Positions 37,908 through 47,794 are shown, counted from the stretch's first letter. The stretch: DNA of 64,000 bases from Lysobacter concretionis Ko07 = DSM 16239 (GCF_000768345.1 NZ_AVPS01000003.1:310001-374000); one strand, 5' to 3'. Made by a program: numbers and translations. Notes: generated by a model not told the origin, from the sequence alone.

Positions 37908-38378
37908 ATGAGCCAGAACCTGATCAACCTCACCCTGACCGACGCGCAGCTGGACGCCGTGGACCAGGCGTTGACCGACCTTGAGACGCAGCTGGTGGCA
38001 CTGGTGGCGATGAACGCGACCCAGCGCCGCAAGCTGGCGCGCATGGGCGACAAGTCCGAGGCGTTCTGCCGGCAGACGCTGAGCGTGCTGGCGCAGAACC
38101 CGCAGGTGGTACCGCCCAGCATCAAGGTGGCCGAGGCGCAGGCGGACCTGGTCGCGCTGGACCGCCTGCGCCCGCGCCTGCAGCGGCTGCAGCGTCTGGC
38201 CGAGCGCGGCGCCGACAGCGAAACCGCGCTGGGCAGCGACATCATGCGTTGCGCGCTGGACGGCTATGCGCTGCTGAAGGTGGCCGGCCGCAACCAGGGC
38301 CTGGAAGGGCTGCGCAAGGAACTGGGCACGCGCTTCGCCAAGGGACGCGCGGCCGAGGAAAAGCCGGAAATGGCGTGA
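37908..38378 (+). CDS. Conserved hypothetical helical protein, 156 aa
   Basis: ATG 37908 follows AAAGGAG at 6 bases. The 156-residue protein is almost entirely helical (LTDAQLDAVDQALTDLETQL, LRPRLQRLQRLAERGADSE), with no signal or membrane segment and a Lys/Arg/Glu-rich end (RFAKGRAAEEKPEMA). I recognise the general look of a conserved cytosolic protein of this bacterial group but no named family, and make no functional claim. Confidence 0.8.
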   Translation: MSQNLINLTLTDAQLDAVDQALTDLETQLVALVAMNATQRRKLARMGDKSEAFCRQTLSVLAQNPQVVPPSIKVAEAQADLVALDRLRPRLQRLQRLAERGADSETALGSDIMRCALDGYALLKVAGRNQGLEGLRKELGTRFAKGRAAEEKPEMA

Positions 38379-38491
38379 CGGACGGCGACCACGCGGGCGG
38401 CGGTATCGCCTCGTGGTCGCTGTTGCATCTGCGCCCGCCCGCGCACCCCAGGCCGCCTTCGGGCGGCCTTTTTCGTGCCGGTGGGAAATCC

Positions 38492-39060
38492 GCAACGATG
38501 CGGGTTGAAGTAACAGCGTTGACGGTTGCCACGGCAGCGGTGCCGGCCCAAGCGGCTGCGATGCCCAGCAAGACGGCAACGATGCGGGTTGAAGCGACAG
38601 CGTTGACAGTCGCCGCGGCAACGGCGCCGGACAAAGCGGCTGCGATGCCCGGCCAAGCGGCAACGATGCCGAAACTTTCGCCAACGATGCCCCGTCCCAT
38701 GGCAGTCGTGCCGCGCAGCGCGGCACGGGTGCGGCTTCCGGCGGCAGCCGTGCGGTTCAGGCCGGCAACGATGCCGCACATTTCGCCACTGCCGCCGCTT
38801 CAAGCGGCACGCGTCGCACTTTGCGCGGCGCCAGCGCGACCCGCAACGGCGACCGTCCCGCATTCCCTGCCAGCCGGCTCGCCCCGCGCGGCAACGCCGT
38901 CGCCTGAGACGGCGGCGGATCGGCCGGACGTGGCAACACCGTCGCTTGGGACGGCGACGGAGCCGCCTGAAGCGGCAACGCGTCGGCCGGAAGCGGTGGC
39001 GGAGTCACTGCAAATGGCAGCGCTGCGGCGGCAGACGGCATCGCTGCAGGCGCCGATGCA
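38492..39060. repeat. Degenerate short-repeat tract (84-bp and GCAACG units)
   Basis: Two adjacent 84-base direct repeats start at 38492 and 38576 (each begins GCAACGATGCGGGTTGAAG). A third, rapidly decaying copy begins at 38660. Degenerate CGGCAACG-type units follow to about 39060. Open frames in several frames give low-complexity Ala/Pro/Thr or Cys/Arg/His peptides, so coding is doubtful. The tract is part of a 900-base gap without a credible gene. Confidence 0.8.
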
Positions 39061-39216
39061 ACCGGACCCCGCAAGCGCGGGGCGTGGACGTAATCAGACC
39101 CCGCCAGTGGGGCCGCAAACGCAATCGGACCCCGCAGTGGGGGCATAAAACGCAATCGGATCTCGCCAGCGGGGTGCGTAAACGCAATCGTGCCCCGCAA
39201 GCGGGGCACGAACGAC
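39061..39216. repeat. Five tandem 31-32-bp hairpin repeats
   Basis: Units begin at about 39061, 39093, 39124, 39155 and 39187. Each has AATCGGACCCCGC-like sequence followed by GCGGGG-like sequence, i.e. a short CCCCGC/GCGGGG hairpin, joined by an AAACGC linker. There are no spacers of unique sequence, so this is not a CRISPR array. Confidence 0.85.
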
Positions 39217-39279
39217 TGCATCAAGCGCATCCGGACCGGGCCGGATCGGTGTGGCTGGGGGGATCAGCCGTCGCGTGGA

Positions 39280-39777
39280 TCAGCGGCCGTCGCGGTCGGC
39301 GTCGCCCGGGATCGCGCGTTCGACCCGGTGCCAGGCGGCGCGGGTCGCGTCCTTGGCGTCGTCCCAGGCGAGCTGCGATTTGCCCCTGGCACGCTCGTAG
39401 TCGGAACGCAGGTCGTTTTCGACCTCGTCGAACTTGCGATCGGCGTAGCGCGAACGGGCCTCGTAACCGGTGCGGTACGCGGGGGAGTAATCGTCGTAGC
39501 TGTATTGGGTGTTGTAGTACGGCTCGTTCTTGTAGTTGTCCCGCCAGTAGGCGTCCTCGGCGGTGGGGTTCACCGCTTCACCCACGGCCTTGCCCCCCAG
39601 GCCGCCCGCCACTGCACCGACAACGGCGCCCACGGCGGTACCCACGGGACCTGCTGCCGAACCCACGGCGGCACCAGTGAGGCCGCCAGCAGCTGCGCCG
39701 ACGCCGGTCCCGACCGGGTGTGCGCCCGGCGCGCCGGTGATCGGGTCACGATTGGGGTCGTGCTTCTCGTTGGTCAT
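39280..39777 (-). CDS. Glycine-zipper domain protein, 165 aa
   Basis: A 165-residue protein. Residues 22-70 form a glycine-zipper stretch (GVGAAAGGLTGAAVGSAAGP, then AVVGAVAGGLGGKAVGEAVN) with the regular small-residue spacing that packs membrane helices. The rest is hydrophilic, Tyr/Asp/Arg-rich (YKNEPYYNTQYSYDDY). The charged start (TNEKHDPNRDPITGAPGAHP) contains no classical signal peptide. Related proteins are common in proteobacteria and often stress-induced; the function is unknown. Confidence 0.82.
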   Translation of the reverse strand: MTNEKHDPNRDPITGAPGAHPVGTGVGAAAGGLTGAAVGSAAGPVGTAVGAVVGAVAGGLGGKAVGEAVNPTAEDAYWRDNYKNEPYYNTQYSYDDYSPAYRTGYEARSRYADRKFDEVENDLRSDYERARGKSQLAWDDAKDATRAAWHRVERAIPGDADRDGR

Positions 39778-39912
39778 GGTCCTGGCTCCTTGAAGATCGG
39801 CGAAGTGCCGACCTTCAAGGTGCGCCCGGCGCAGTGAACTGAGCGTGCAGCACCCGGTCGCGGCGCGTTGCTTCCATTCATCGGTTCAGCGCGGCGGGTC
39901 ATGCCCCGCGCG

Positions 39913-39953
39913 TTGTACCGCGCGCCCGGCGGCGTATACACTACTGTTATAAC
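39913..39953 (+). promoter_or_regulatory. Candidate promoter/operator of the AbrB-Doc pair
   Basis: TTGTAC (39913-39918) and TATACA (39935-39940) are separated by 16 bases. Immediately after is the palindrome GTTATAAC (39946-39953). Antitoxins of the AbrB fold usually bind such sites in their own promoters. The assignment is inference. Confidence 0.4.
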
Positions 39954-39975
39954 GTCCGACTGACCCGAGGCCCCC

Positions 39976-40197
39976 ATGAAGCTGAAAATCACCACCATCG
40001 GCAACTCCGCCGGCGTGATCCTGCCCAAGGAATTGCTGGCCCGCCTGCGGCTGGAAAAGGGCGACGAGCTGCACGCGCTGGAAACGCCCGACGGCATCCG
40101 CCTGAGCGTGTTCGACCCCAAGCTGGCCGCGCAGATGGACGTGGCCGAGAAGATCATGCGCGAGCGCCGCACCCTGCTGCACAAGCTGGCGCAGTAG
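39976..40197 (+). CDS. AbrB/MazE-family antitoxin
   Basis: A 73-residue protein with a SpoVT/AbrB swapped-hairpin DNA-binding domain at the N-terminus (KITTIGNSAGVILPKELLAR, then EKGDELHALETPDGIRLSV). A C-terminal helix (AEKIMRERRTLLHKLAQ) would wrap the toxin. ATG 39976 follows the intergenic promoter region. It is paired with the Doc-like gene 12 bases downstream, the standard antitoxin-toxin order; it would both neutralise the toxin and repress the operon. Confidence 0.92.
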   Translation: MKLKITTIGNSAGVILPKELLARLRLEKGDELHALETPDGIRLSVFDPKLAAQMDVAEKIMRERRTLLHKLAQ

Positions 40198-40209
40198 CGG
40201 GAGACGGCC

Positions 40210-40650
40210 ATGATCATCTGGATCGAAAAGCCGTTCGCCCTCGCCATCCATGACCGCCAGCTCGCCGAGCACGGTGGCATCCCCGGTGTGCGCGATGAAA
40301 GCCTGCTGGATTCCGCGCTGGCCCGACCGCTGCAGTTGCATACCTACGGCGACCCACCGTCCGATCTGGCGGACCTGGCCGCGAGCCTCGCGTTCGGCCT
40401 GGCACGCAACCTCCCGTTCCTTGACGGCAACAAGCGCACCGCCGCCGTCGCCTGCGAAGCCTTCATCGTGCTCAACAACGGAGTCCTCAAAGCCAGCGAC
40501 CTTGAGCTCTATCCGATGTATGTCGCGCTCGCCGAAGGTTCTCTTCCGGAAGCCGAGTTCGCCACCTGGCTGCGTCGTCACATCGAACTGAAACCAGGCG
40601 ACGAGGTGCATGAGCCGCGCGCCCGCTACGGCAAGCAGGCGGCAGGCTGA
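40210..40650 (+). CDS. Doc-family (death-on-curing) toxin, catalytic His replaced by Leu
   Basis: A 146-residue Fic-fold protein of the Doc branch, which inactivates EF-Tu by phosphorylation in phage P1. The active-site loop reads N67-L68-P-F-L-D-G-N-K-R76, against the usual H-x-F-x-D-G-N-K-R. The catalytic His is thus Leu68, encoded by CTC at 40411-40413, one base from CAC. The rest of the motif and the typical Doc N-terminus (GIPGVRDESLLDSALARPLQ) are intact. Predicted outcome is loss or strong reduction of activity; a sequencing error at this base would remove the anomaly. Confidence 0.9.
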   Translation: MIIWIEKPFALAIHDRQLAEHGGIPGVRDESLLDSALARPLQLHTYGDPPSDLADLAASLAFGLARNLPFLDGNKRTAAVACEAFIVLNNGVLKASDLELYPMYVALAEGSLPEAEFATWLRRHIELKPGDEVHEPRARYGKQAAG

Positions 40651-40705
40651 CAACGCTTCCATGGCCCACCGGGCCGATGGCGAGCGCGCCGATCACTGCA
40701 ACCGC

Positions 40706-40736
40706 ACAAAAAACCCCGCCGAAGCGGGGTTTTTTC
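40706..40736. terminator. Bidirectional terminator between doc and purA
   Basis: Hairpin AAAAAACCCCGC / GCGGGGTTTTTT with a CGAA loop between the convergent doc and purA genes. Runs of A on one side and T on the other let it act on both strands. Confidence 0.9.
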
Positions 40737-40756
40737 CTACCGACCTGACCGGGGTG

Positions 40757-42049
<1,293 letters not shown>

Positions 42050-42117
42050 TTACATACGCTCCTGAAGCATTAGGGGGACCGGCGGGGGCCGGCCCGGGCG
42101 GAAAGCTCCGCGCACAG

Positions 42118-42150
42118 AAAAAGCCGGAAGGGATCGTCCCTCCGGCTTTT
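42118..42150 (-). terminator. Rho-independent terminator downstream of the DUF2065 gene
   Basis: Stem AAAAGCCGGAGGGA / TCCCTTCCGGCTTTT (minus-strand reading, one bulged base) with a T run on the minus strand. It lies between DUF2065 and purA; it is also nearly symmetrical. Confidence 0.85.
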
Positions 42151-42234
42151 GCGCATTATCCGGGTTTCGGGGGCCGGGGGCCAGCCTTGGGTGCGGCAGG
42201 CCGGTTTGATGTCCGGAACCGGCTCTGATGTGCG

Positions 42235-42258
42235 GGTCGCGACTCACGTCGCTCCTAC
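42235..42258. repeat. REP element between DUF2065 and purA
   Basis: A single REP copy, core GGTCGCGACTCACGTCGCTC then CTAC, in the ACGTGAGT subtype, minus sense. It ends ten bases before the DUF2065 stop. Confidence 0.85.
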
Positions 42259-42267
42259 GTGGCGTTG

Positions 42268-42462
42268 CTACAGAAACTGGCGGACGAGCAGCAGGGCCAC
42301 CAGGCCGCAGGACAGGATCGCGGCGCCGACCATGCGCAGCTGGCGGTCGTCGAGGGCGCGCAGCTGTTCGGCCGCTTTCCGCCAGCCGTCCGGCGAGGCG
42401 AACAGGAACAGGCCTTCCAGCACCGCTACCAGGCACAACGCCGACAGCAGTTCGGCGATCAA
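42268..42462 (-). CDS. DUF2065 family membrane protein
   Basis: A 64-residue protein with two hydrophobic helices (about residues 4-22, ELLSALCLVAVLEGLFLFAS, and 44-60, VGAAILSCGLVALLLV). Between them lies the conserved PDGWRKAAEQLRALDDRQLR. This matches DUF2065 (E. coli YjeT), usually encoded between hflC and purA exactly as here. It is an inner-membrane protein of unknown function. Confidence 0.9.
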   Translation of the reverse strand: MIAELLSALCLVAVLEGLFLFASPDGWRKAAEQLRALDDRQLRMVGAAILSCGLVALLLVRQFL

Positions 42463-42472
42463 GGCCGGTTCC

Positions 42473-42616
42473 GCGCGGTCGGAAAGGCCACAGCCGGCAC
42501 GCGGGATGCCGATCCGGTCAAGGCAGAAGAGCCGCGCGGGATCCGCGCGGTCGGAGAGGCCACAGCCGGCCGACGGGATGCCGATCGGCGCAGGGCAGAA
42601 GAGCCGCGCGGGGTGC
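42473..42616. repeat. 72-bp direct repeats in the hflC-DUF2065 gap
   Basis: Two imperfect 72-base copies start at 42473 and 42545 (GCGCGGTCGGAAAGGCCACA against GCGCGGTCGGAGAGGCCACA), ending in CAGAAGAGCCGCGCGGG. They fill most of the 253-base gap between hflC and the DUF2065 gene. The role is unknown. Confidence 0.85.
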
Positions 42617-42715
42617 GGTCGGGCAGGAAGTCCGGCGATGCCGTGCGGGGTGCGGGGCGCGCGATAGCGGCGCGCCCGGCCCCATTGCTTGCGGCCGGCG
42701 CGCCGTGGGCGAGGA

Positions 42716-43579
42716 TCACCGGTCGTTGCCGAAGTACTTCAGGAAGTCGTCGTTGCGCTCCAGCATGATCACGCCCTGGCCGTCGGCAAAGGCCGCGCGG
42801 TATGCCTCCAGGCTGCGCTGGAACGCATAGAACGCGGGGTCCTTGTTGGCGGCCGTGGCATAGATCGCCGCGGCTTCCGCATCGCCCTGGCCGCGCAGGC
42901 GCTGGGCGTCGCGCTCGGCCTCGGCGACGATCACCGCCTGCTGCTTGTCCGCTTCCGCGCGCACGGTCTGCGCCTGCTCGGCACCTTCCGCACGCAGGCG
43001 GCTGGCGACCTGGTGGCGCTGGGCGCGCATGCGCCGGTACACGTCCTGGATCACCTGGCTGTCGGTGGGCAGGTCGATCTGCTTGAGGCGCAGGTCGACG
43101 ATCTTCACCCCCACCGTGCTCGCACCCTTGTTGATGGCGTTGAGCTGGCGGTCGATGATCTCGGCGCGATCGCCGGATACCAGCTCCTTCAAGGTGCGCG
43201 AGTTGATCTCGTTGCGCAGCGCATCCTTGATGATCGGGGCCAGGCGATCCACCGCCAGGCTTTCGTCGCCGCCGGTGGCGCGATAGAACGCACGCACGTC
43301 CTCGATCATGCCGACGGTGAAGAAGTCGACGCTGACGTCCTTGCGCTCGGAGGTGAGGTAGCGCTCGGGCTCGGCGTTGAACACCGTCAACCGCCGGTCG
43401 AACACCAGCGCGGTTTCCACCAGCGGCACCTTGAAGTGCAGCCCGGGGCCGATGCCGGTGCGCGCCACGCGACCCAGGTTGAGCACCATGCCGACCTGGC
43501 CTTCACGGACGACATAGGTGGAGCCCATCAGGCCCAGCAAGACGGCGACGGCGATCGCGATCCATACGGAATGTTTCAT
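42716..43579 (-). CDS. hflC: HflC, SPFH-family regulator of FtsH
   Basis: A 287-residue membrane protein with one N-terminal anchor (residues 5-22, VWIAIAVAVLLGLMGSTYVV). The SPFH/band 7 domain is GQVGMVLNLGRVARTGIGPG and so on, followed by a long helical region (RADKQQAVIVAEAERDAQRL, GDAEAAAIYATAANKDP). With HflK it forms the large periplasmic cage around FtsH hexamers and modulates membrane protein proteolysis. It overlaps hflK by 4 bases. FtsH itself is encoded 7 kb away. Confidence 0.96.
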   Translation of the reverse strand: MKHSVWIAIAVAVLLGLMGSTYVVREGQVGMVLNLGRVARTGIGPGLHFKVPLVETALVFDRRLTVFNAEPERYLTSERKDVSVDFFTVGMIEDVRAFYRATGGDESLAVDRLAPIIKDALRNEINSRTLKELVSGDRAEIIDRQLNAINKGASTVGVKIVDLRLKQIDLPTDSQVIQDVYRRMRAQRHQVASRLRAEGAEQAQTVRAEADKQQAVIVAEAERDAQRLRGQGDAEAAAIYATAANKDPAFYAFQRSLEAYRAAFADGQGVIMLERNDDFLKYFGNDR

Positions 43580-44721
43580 CGGCTTGTCTCCGGTCGGCCG
43601 GTCGGCCGGGTCGTGCGCTCACCACGGGTGGACGTTGGCACGCTCCCGGACGGATTGGCGTTCGGCTCCGGGCTCAGTATTTCCGGCGTCAGCAACGGGG
43701 CCGACGAGGTTCCGGTCGACGACGATTGACCGCCGCCCTCGCCCTTGCCATCCATCGGCACGTAGATGAGCTGACGCGAATCCCCGCCCACCACCTTGCG
43801 GTTGCCCGACAGCACCTGCTGCACGGTTTCCAGCCACAGGCGCTTGCGGGTCACCTCCGGCGCGTTCTTGTACTGGTCGACCAGCAGCGAGAACCGGTCG
43901 GCGTCACCTTCGGCGCGCGACACCGACGCATCCTTGTAACCCTCCGCGACCGTGCGCACGCGCGCAGCCTGGCCACGGGCTTCCGGCACGACCTGGGCGG
44001 CGTAGGCTTCGGCCTCGCTGATCAGGCGATCCTTGTCCTGCTGGGCGCTGTTGACGTCGTCGAAGGCCGGCTTGACCTCCTCCGGCGGACGCGCGTTGGG
44101 CAGGTTGAGTTCGGTCACGACCAGTCCGGTGCGATAGGCATCCAGCGAGTTCTGCAGTTGCTCGCGCGCCGATACCGCCAGCGCGTTGCGCGCGCCCAGC
44201 ACCGTATCCAGGGTCGAGCGGCCGACCTGCTCGCGCACGGTGCTCAATGCGGCCTGCTGCAGCATCGAGTTGGCGTCACGGCTGCCGAACACGTATTTCT
44301 CCGGGTCGCTCACGCGGTACTGCACGTTGATCTCGACCTGGACGATGTTCTCGTCACTGGTCAGCACCGGCACGCTGGTACCGAAGGTCTTGATCTCGGT
44401 GGCGTTGACCTTGATCGCAGTCTCGATCGGCCACGGCAACTTGAAGTGCGGGCCGGGCTGCAGGATGCGCGCGAACTGGCCGAAGCGCAGCACCACCGCA
44501 CGCTGCTGCTCGTTCACCAGCAGGAAGCTGTTGAACACCAGCCACAGGGCGAGCACCAGCAGCACCCAGCGGCCAATGCCGCCCCCGCCACCGCCGCCCT
44601 GGCCGTCGAACAGGCCGCGCAGCCGGTCCAGGATGTCGTCCAGGCCATTGCCACCCGATCGCCGTTGCCGCGGCGGTCGGCCGCCACCGGAATTGTTACT
44701 GCCAGGGGTGTTCCAGGCCAT
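43576..44721 (-). CDS. hflK: HflK, SPFH-family regulator of FtsH
   Basis: A 381-residue partner of HflC. It has a Gly/Asn/Arg-rich cytoplasmic start (NNSGGGRPPRQRRSGGNGLD, GQGGGGGGG), one transmembrane helix (about residues 50-70), the SPFH domain (EQQRAVVLRFGQFARILQPG), and a helical stretch (DKDRLISEAEAYAAQVVPEA). The Ser/Thr/Pro-rich tail of about 50 residues is typical of HflK. It overlaps hflC by 4 bases. Confidence 0.96.
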   Translation of the reverse strand: MAWNTPGSNNSGGGRPPRQRRSGGNGLDDILDRLRGLFDGQGGGGGGGIGRWVLLVLALWLVFNSFLLVNEQQRAVVLRFGQFARILQPGPHFKLPWPIETAIKVNATEIKTFGTSVPVLTSDENIVQVEINVQYRVSDPEKYVFGSRDANSMLQQAALSTVREQVGRSTLDTVLGARNALAVSAREQLQNSLDAYRTGLVVTELNLPNARPPEEVKPAFDDVNSAQQDKDRLISEAEAYAAQVVPEARGQAARVRTVAEGYKDASVSRAEGDADRFSLLVDQYKNAPEVTRKRLWLETVQQVLSGNRKVVGGDSRQLIYVPMDGKGEGGGQSSSTGTSSAPLLTPEILSPEPNANPSGSVPTSTRGERTTRPTGRPETSR

Positions 44722-44820
44722 GCCTGCTCCTAAAGGAAGGTAAAAGCGCGACCCGGCGTGTTCGCCGGGCGACGGATGATTCTAGGGGGGGGTGCTGATT
44801 GCCTCAAGCAAAGCCGGGTG

Positions 44821-46128
44821 TCAGCCGGCATCGTGATCGGGGTCCGCCGGCGGCAGCAGGGCGTGCAAGGCGTCGCCGTGCGGCTGGGCGTGGAGACGTT
44901 CGGCGTCGGCGTGGGACAGGTCGACCTGCAGCTGCCAGCCATGCTCGGCGGGCTCCTCGCTGCGCACCGCGCCGAGCTCGTGCAGACGCGCGCGCAACTT
45001 CCCGGCGCGCGAAGGGAGGTGGATGGTGCCGCTCACGCGGCGCAGATCCAGCATCTCGCCGAGGATCTCGGGCAGCAGTTCAAGCCCCTGCCCGTCGCGC
45101 GCCGACAGCCAAACCCGCGGATGTCCCTCGGCCGGGCGGTCGATCCGCGGACGCGACTGCTCCAGCTGGTCGATCTTGTTGTACACCAGCAACTGGGGGA
45201 TCTCGCCGGCGCCGATCTCGGCGAGCACCTCGTCGACCTGGGCGATGCGCTCCTCCCGCAGCGGGTCCGCCGCATCCACCAGGTGCAGCAGCAGGTCCGC
45301 CTCGCGCGCTTCCGACAAGGTGGAACGGAACGCCGCCACCAGCTCATGCGGCAGGTCGCGGACGAAGCCGACGGTATCGGCCAGCACGACGCCGTGCCCG
45401 CCCAGTTCGATCCGTCGCACGGTCGGGTCCAGGGTCGCGAACAACTGGTCGGCCGCGTAGGCCTGGGCGCCGGTCAAGGCATTGAACAGGGTCGATTTGC
45501 CGGCGTTGGTGTAGCCCACCAGGGCGATCCGCGGCAGCTCGCTGCGGACGCGGGCGCGGCGCATCTGGTCGCGCTGCACCTCGACCTTGTCGAGCTTCTT
45601 CTGCAACTGTTCCAGGCGCTTCTGCAGCAGCCGGCGGTCGGTTTCCAGCTGGGTCTCGCCGGGGCCGCGCAGACCGATCGAGCCACCGCGCTGGCGCTCC
45701 AGGTGGGTCCAGCCGCGGATCAGGCGGGTCGACATGTGCCGGAGCTGGGCCAGCTCGACCTGCAGCTTGCCTTCGTGACTGCGTGCGCGCTGGGCGAAGA
45801 TGTCGAGGATCAGGCCGGTACGGTCGACCACGCGGCACTCCAGGATGCGCTCCAGGTTGCGCTCCTGCACCGGGCTGAGCGGATGGTTGACCAGCACCAG
45901 GTCGGCACCGGTGGCGGCGACGGCGGCCTGCACCTCCTCCAGTTTGCCGCTGCCGATCAGGATCGCGGCGTTGGGGTGGTCGATGCGTGCCTTCAGGACG
46001 GCGACCACGGTCGCACCGGCCGAGCGCGCGAGCTCGGCGAACTCCTCGACCTGCCCCTCGTCCGGCGGACCGCCGGCATGGGGCTGGATCAGCAGGGCGC
46101 TTTCACCCTTGCGGGAGCGTTCAAACAA
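44821..46128 (-). CDS. hflX: HflX, ribosome-associated GTPase
   Basis: A 435-residue GTPase that splits or rescues ribosomes under stress. The N-terminal HflX domain (residues 1-190) has LARSAGATVVAVLKARIDHP and GGSIGLRGPGETQLETDRR. The G domain has G1 GYTNAGKST, G3 DTVGFVRDLP and G4 NKID. The start is TTG 46128 (MFERSRKGESALLIQ), with GAGG 9 bases upstream on that strand. It lies between hfq and hflK. Confidence 0.96.
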   Translation of the reverse strand: MFERSRKGESALLIQPHAGGPPDEGQVEEFAELARSAGATVVAVLKARIDHPNAAILIGSGKLEEVQAAVAATGADLVLVNHPLSPVQERNLERILECRVVDRTGLILDIFAQRARSHEGKLQVELAQLRHMSTRLIRGWTHLERQRGGSIGLRGPGETQLETDRRLLQKRLEQLQKKLDKVEVQRDQMRRARVRSELPRIALVGYTNAGKSTLFNALTGAQAYAADQLFATLDPTVRRIELGGHGVVLADTVGFVRDLPHELVAAFRSTLSEAREADLLLHLVDAADPLREERIAQVDEVLAEIGAGEIPQLLVYNKIDQLEQSRPRIDRPAEGHPRVWLSARDGQGLELLPEILGEMLDLRRVSGTIHLPSRAGKLRARLHELGAVRSEEPAEHGWQLQVDLSHADAERLHAQPHGDALHALLPPADPDHDAG

Positions 46129-46283
46129 GGGGGGCGCCCTCGGGTATCAATTGATTCATGCCCCCGGAGATGGGTGCGCGCCGGGCAAACACAAGGCGGA
46201 CATGCTGCCCGGGTGCCCGGGGTCCGTCGTCATCGGGTGTCGTCTGGCGTCGTCATCCGGCGACAAACCCGCCAGGCCCACGC

Positions 46284-46571
46284 TCAGGCGTCGCGGGCAA
46301 TCTCGCCGGATTCGCGCTCGCCCGCGCTGTCGGCGGACGACGCGTGGCCGCCACTGGGTCCCACGCGCACGTTGCGCGCCGGCACCACGGTCGAGATCGC
46401 ATGCTTGTAGACCATCTGGCTGACGGTGTTGCGCAACAGCACCACGAACTGGTCGAACGACTCGATCGTGCCCTGCAGCTTGATGCCGTTCACCAGGTAG
46501 ACCGACACCGGTATGCGCTCGCGGCGCAATGCATTCAGGAAAGGATCCTGCAAAGACTGTCCCTTGGACAT
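46284..46571 (-). CDS. hfq: RNA chaperone Hfq
   Basis: A 95-residue protein. Sm1 and Sm2 motifs are in [20 protein letters not shown] and the YKHAIST segment, preceded by the Q8-containing start ([20 protein letters not shown]). The C-terminal tail ([20 protein letters not shown]) is disordered. It forms hexamers that pair small RNAs with mRNAs. ATG 46571 has a GGGGA ribosome site. It lies between miaA and hflX as in other gammaproteobacteria. Confidence 0.98.
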   Translation of the reverse strand: MSKGQSLQDPFLNALRRERIPVSVYLVNGIKLQGTIESFDQFVVLLRNTVSQMVYKHAISTVVPARNVRVGPSGGHASSADSAGERESGEIARDA

Positions 46572-46727
46572 CGAATTTCCCCACTTGGTTTTTCTAGTTA
46601 TGGGCGTGCGCCCTGCCTGGCAGGACGCCTGCATCGCCGACCGTTTTCCCCGGATCGACGACCGGCCGATGGTAGCGCAAAGACGCCGGCGCAAGCGTGC
46701 GGTCCCTGCCCGGATGGCGCCCACCGG

Positions 46728-47708
46728 TCAGGTGTTGTGACGCAGTCCACGGCTGCCGGCGGCGGGCAGGAACCCGGCCAGTGCCGATTCGAGCCCGTCG
46801 CGCCGGGTGGCCGGATCGAACCAGCGCGCATCCAGCTCGCCGCGCAACCAGGTGAGCTGGCGCTTGGCCAGCTGGCGGGTGGCATGGATGGCGCGCGCGC
46901 GGAATTCGGCGGCGTCGGTCAGGCCGTCCAGATGTTCCCAGGCCTGCCGGTAGCCGACCGCGCGCAGCGCGGGCAGATCCAGCGGCCGTGGGTGCGCCTG
47001 CAGTTCCGGCATCGCGCGCAGGCGGCGCACCTCGTCGAGGAAGCCGGCGTCGAGCATGAGGTCGAAGCGGCGCTCGATGCGCTGGTGCAGCACCGCCCGG
47101 TCGGCCGGGGCCAGCACCAGCTTGAGCACCCGGAACGGCAGTCGCGAGGCCGGCGGCTGCGCGCGCCAGTCGCTGATCGTGCGCCCCGACAGCCGGTACA
47201 CCTCCAGCGCGCGCTGGATGCGCTGCGCGTCGGTGGTGTGGATGCGCGCGGCGGCGACGGGATCGATCGCCGCCAGTTCGGCATGCAAGGCGGCCCAGCC
47301 ACGCTGCCTGCCCTCTTCGGCCAGCTGCGCGCGGGTGGCGTCGTCGGCGCTGGGCATTGCCGACAGGCCGTGCAGCAATGCATGGAAGTACAGGCCGGTG
47401 CCGCCGGCGAGGATCGGCAACCGGCCACGGGCGGCGATGTCGTCCAGCGCCGCACGCGCGGCGGTCGCGAACTCGGCCGCCGAATACGGCTGCCACGGTT
47501 CGCGCAGGTCGATCAGGTGATGCGGCACGCGCGCCAGTTCATCGGCGTCGGGCTTGGCCGCGCCGATGTCCAGGCCGCGGTATACCAGTGCCGAGTCGAC
47601 GCTGACGATCTCCCCACCCAGGCGCTGCGCCCAGTCCAGCGCGAGCGCGGTCTTGCCCGATGCGGTCGGTCCCATCAGCGCGATCGCCAGCGGACGCGGA
47701 TCGTTCAT
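46728..47708 (-). CDS. miaA: tRNA dimethylallyltransferase MiaA
   Basis: A 326-residue enzyme that transfers dimethylallyl to A37 of tRNAs reading UNN codons. P-loop GPTASGKT at residues 13-20, the conserved [18 protein letters not shown], and [12 protein letters not shown] plus [14 protein letters not shown] in the C-terminal part. Two nearby starts exist: ATG 47714 and ATG 47708; the AGAGG ribosome site is better spaced for 47708. It is the first gene of the hfq-hflX cluster. Confidence 0.96.
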   Translation of the reverse strand: MNDPRPLAIALMGPTASGKTALALDWAQRLGGEIVSVDSALVYRGLDIGAAKPDADELARVPHHLIDLREPWQPYSAAEFATAARAALDDIAARGRLPILAGGTGLYFHALLHGLSAMPSADDATRAQLAEEGRQRGWAALHAELAAIDPVAAARIHTTDAQRIQRALEVYRLSGRTISDWRAQPPASRLPFRVLKLVLAPADRAVLHQRIERRFDLMLDAGFLDEVRRLRAMPELQAHPRPLDLPALRAVGYRQAWEHLDGLTDAAEFRARAIHATRQLAKRQLTWLRGELDARWFDPATRRDGLESALAGFLPAAGSRGLRHNT

Positions 47709-47794
47709 TGCCATGCCTCTCCGCCCGCCTGCCGCCGGGCCATCGGAATGCCGTCGGACCGGCTGCCCAGGACAGACTGCTCTGGACAGACTGC

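Noticed and set aside
38264..38863. Cys/Arg/His-rich minus-strand open frame of 199 codons resembling a metal-binding repeat protein
   Set aside because: The pattern follows from the GCAACG-type DNA repeat and runs antisense into the conserved 156-residue gene; no ribosome site was seen.
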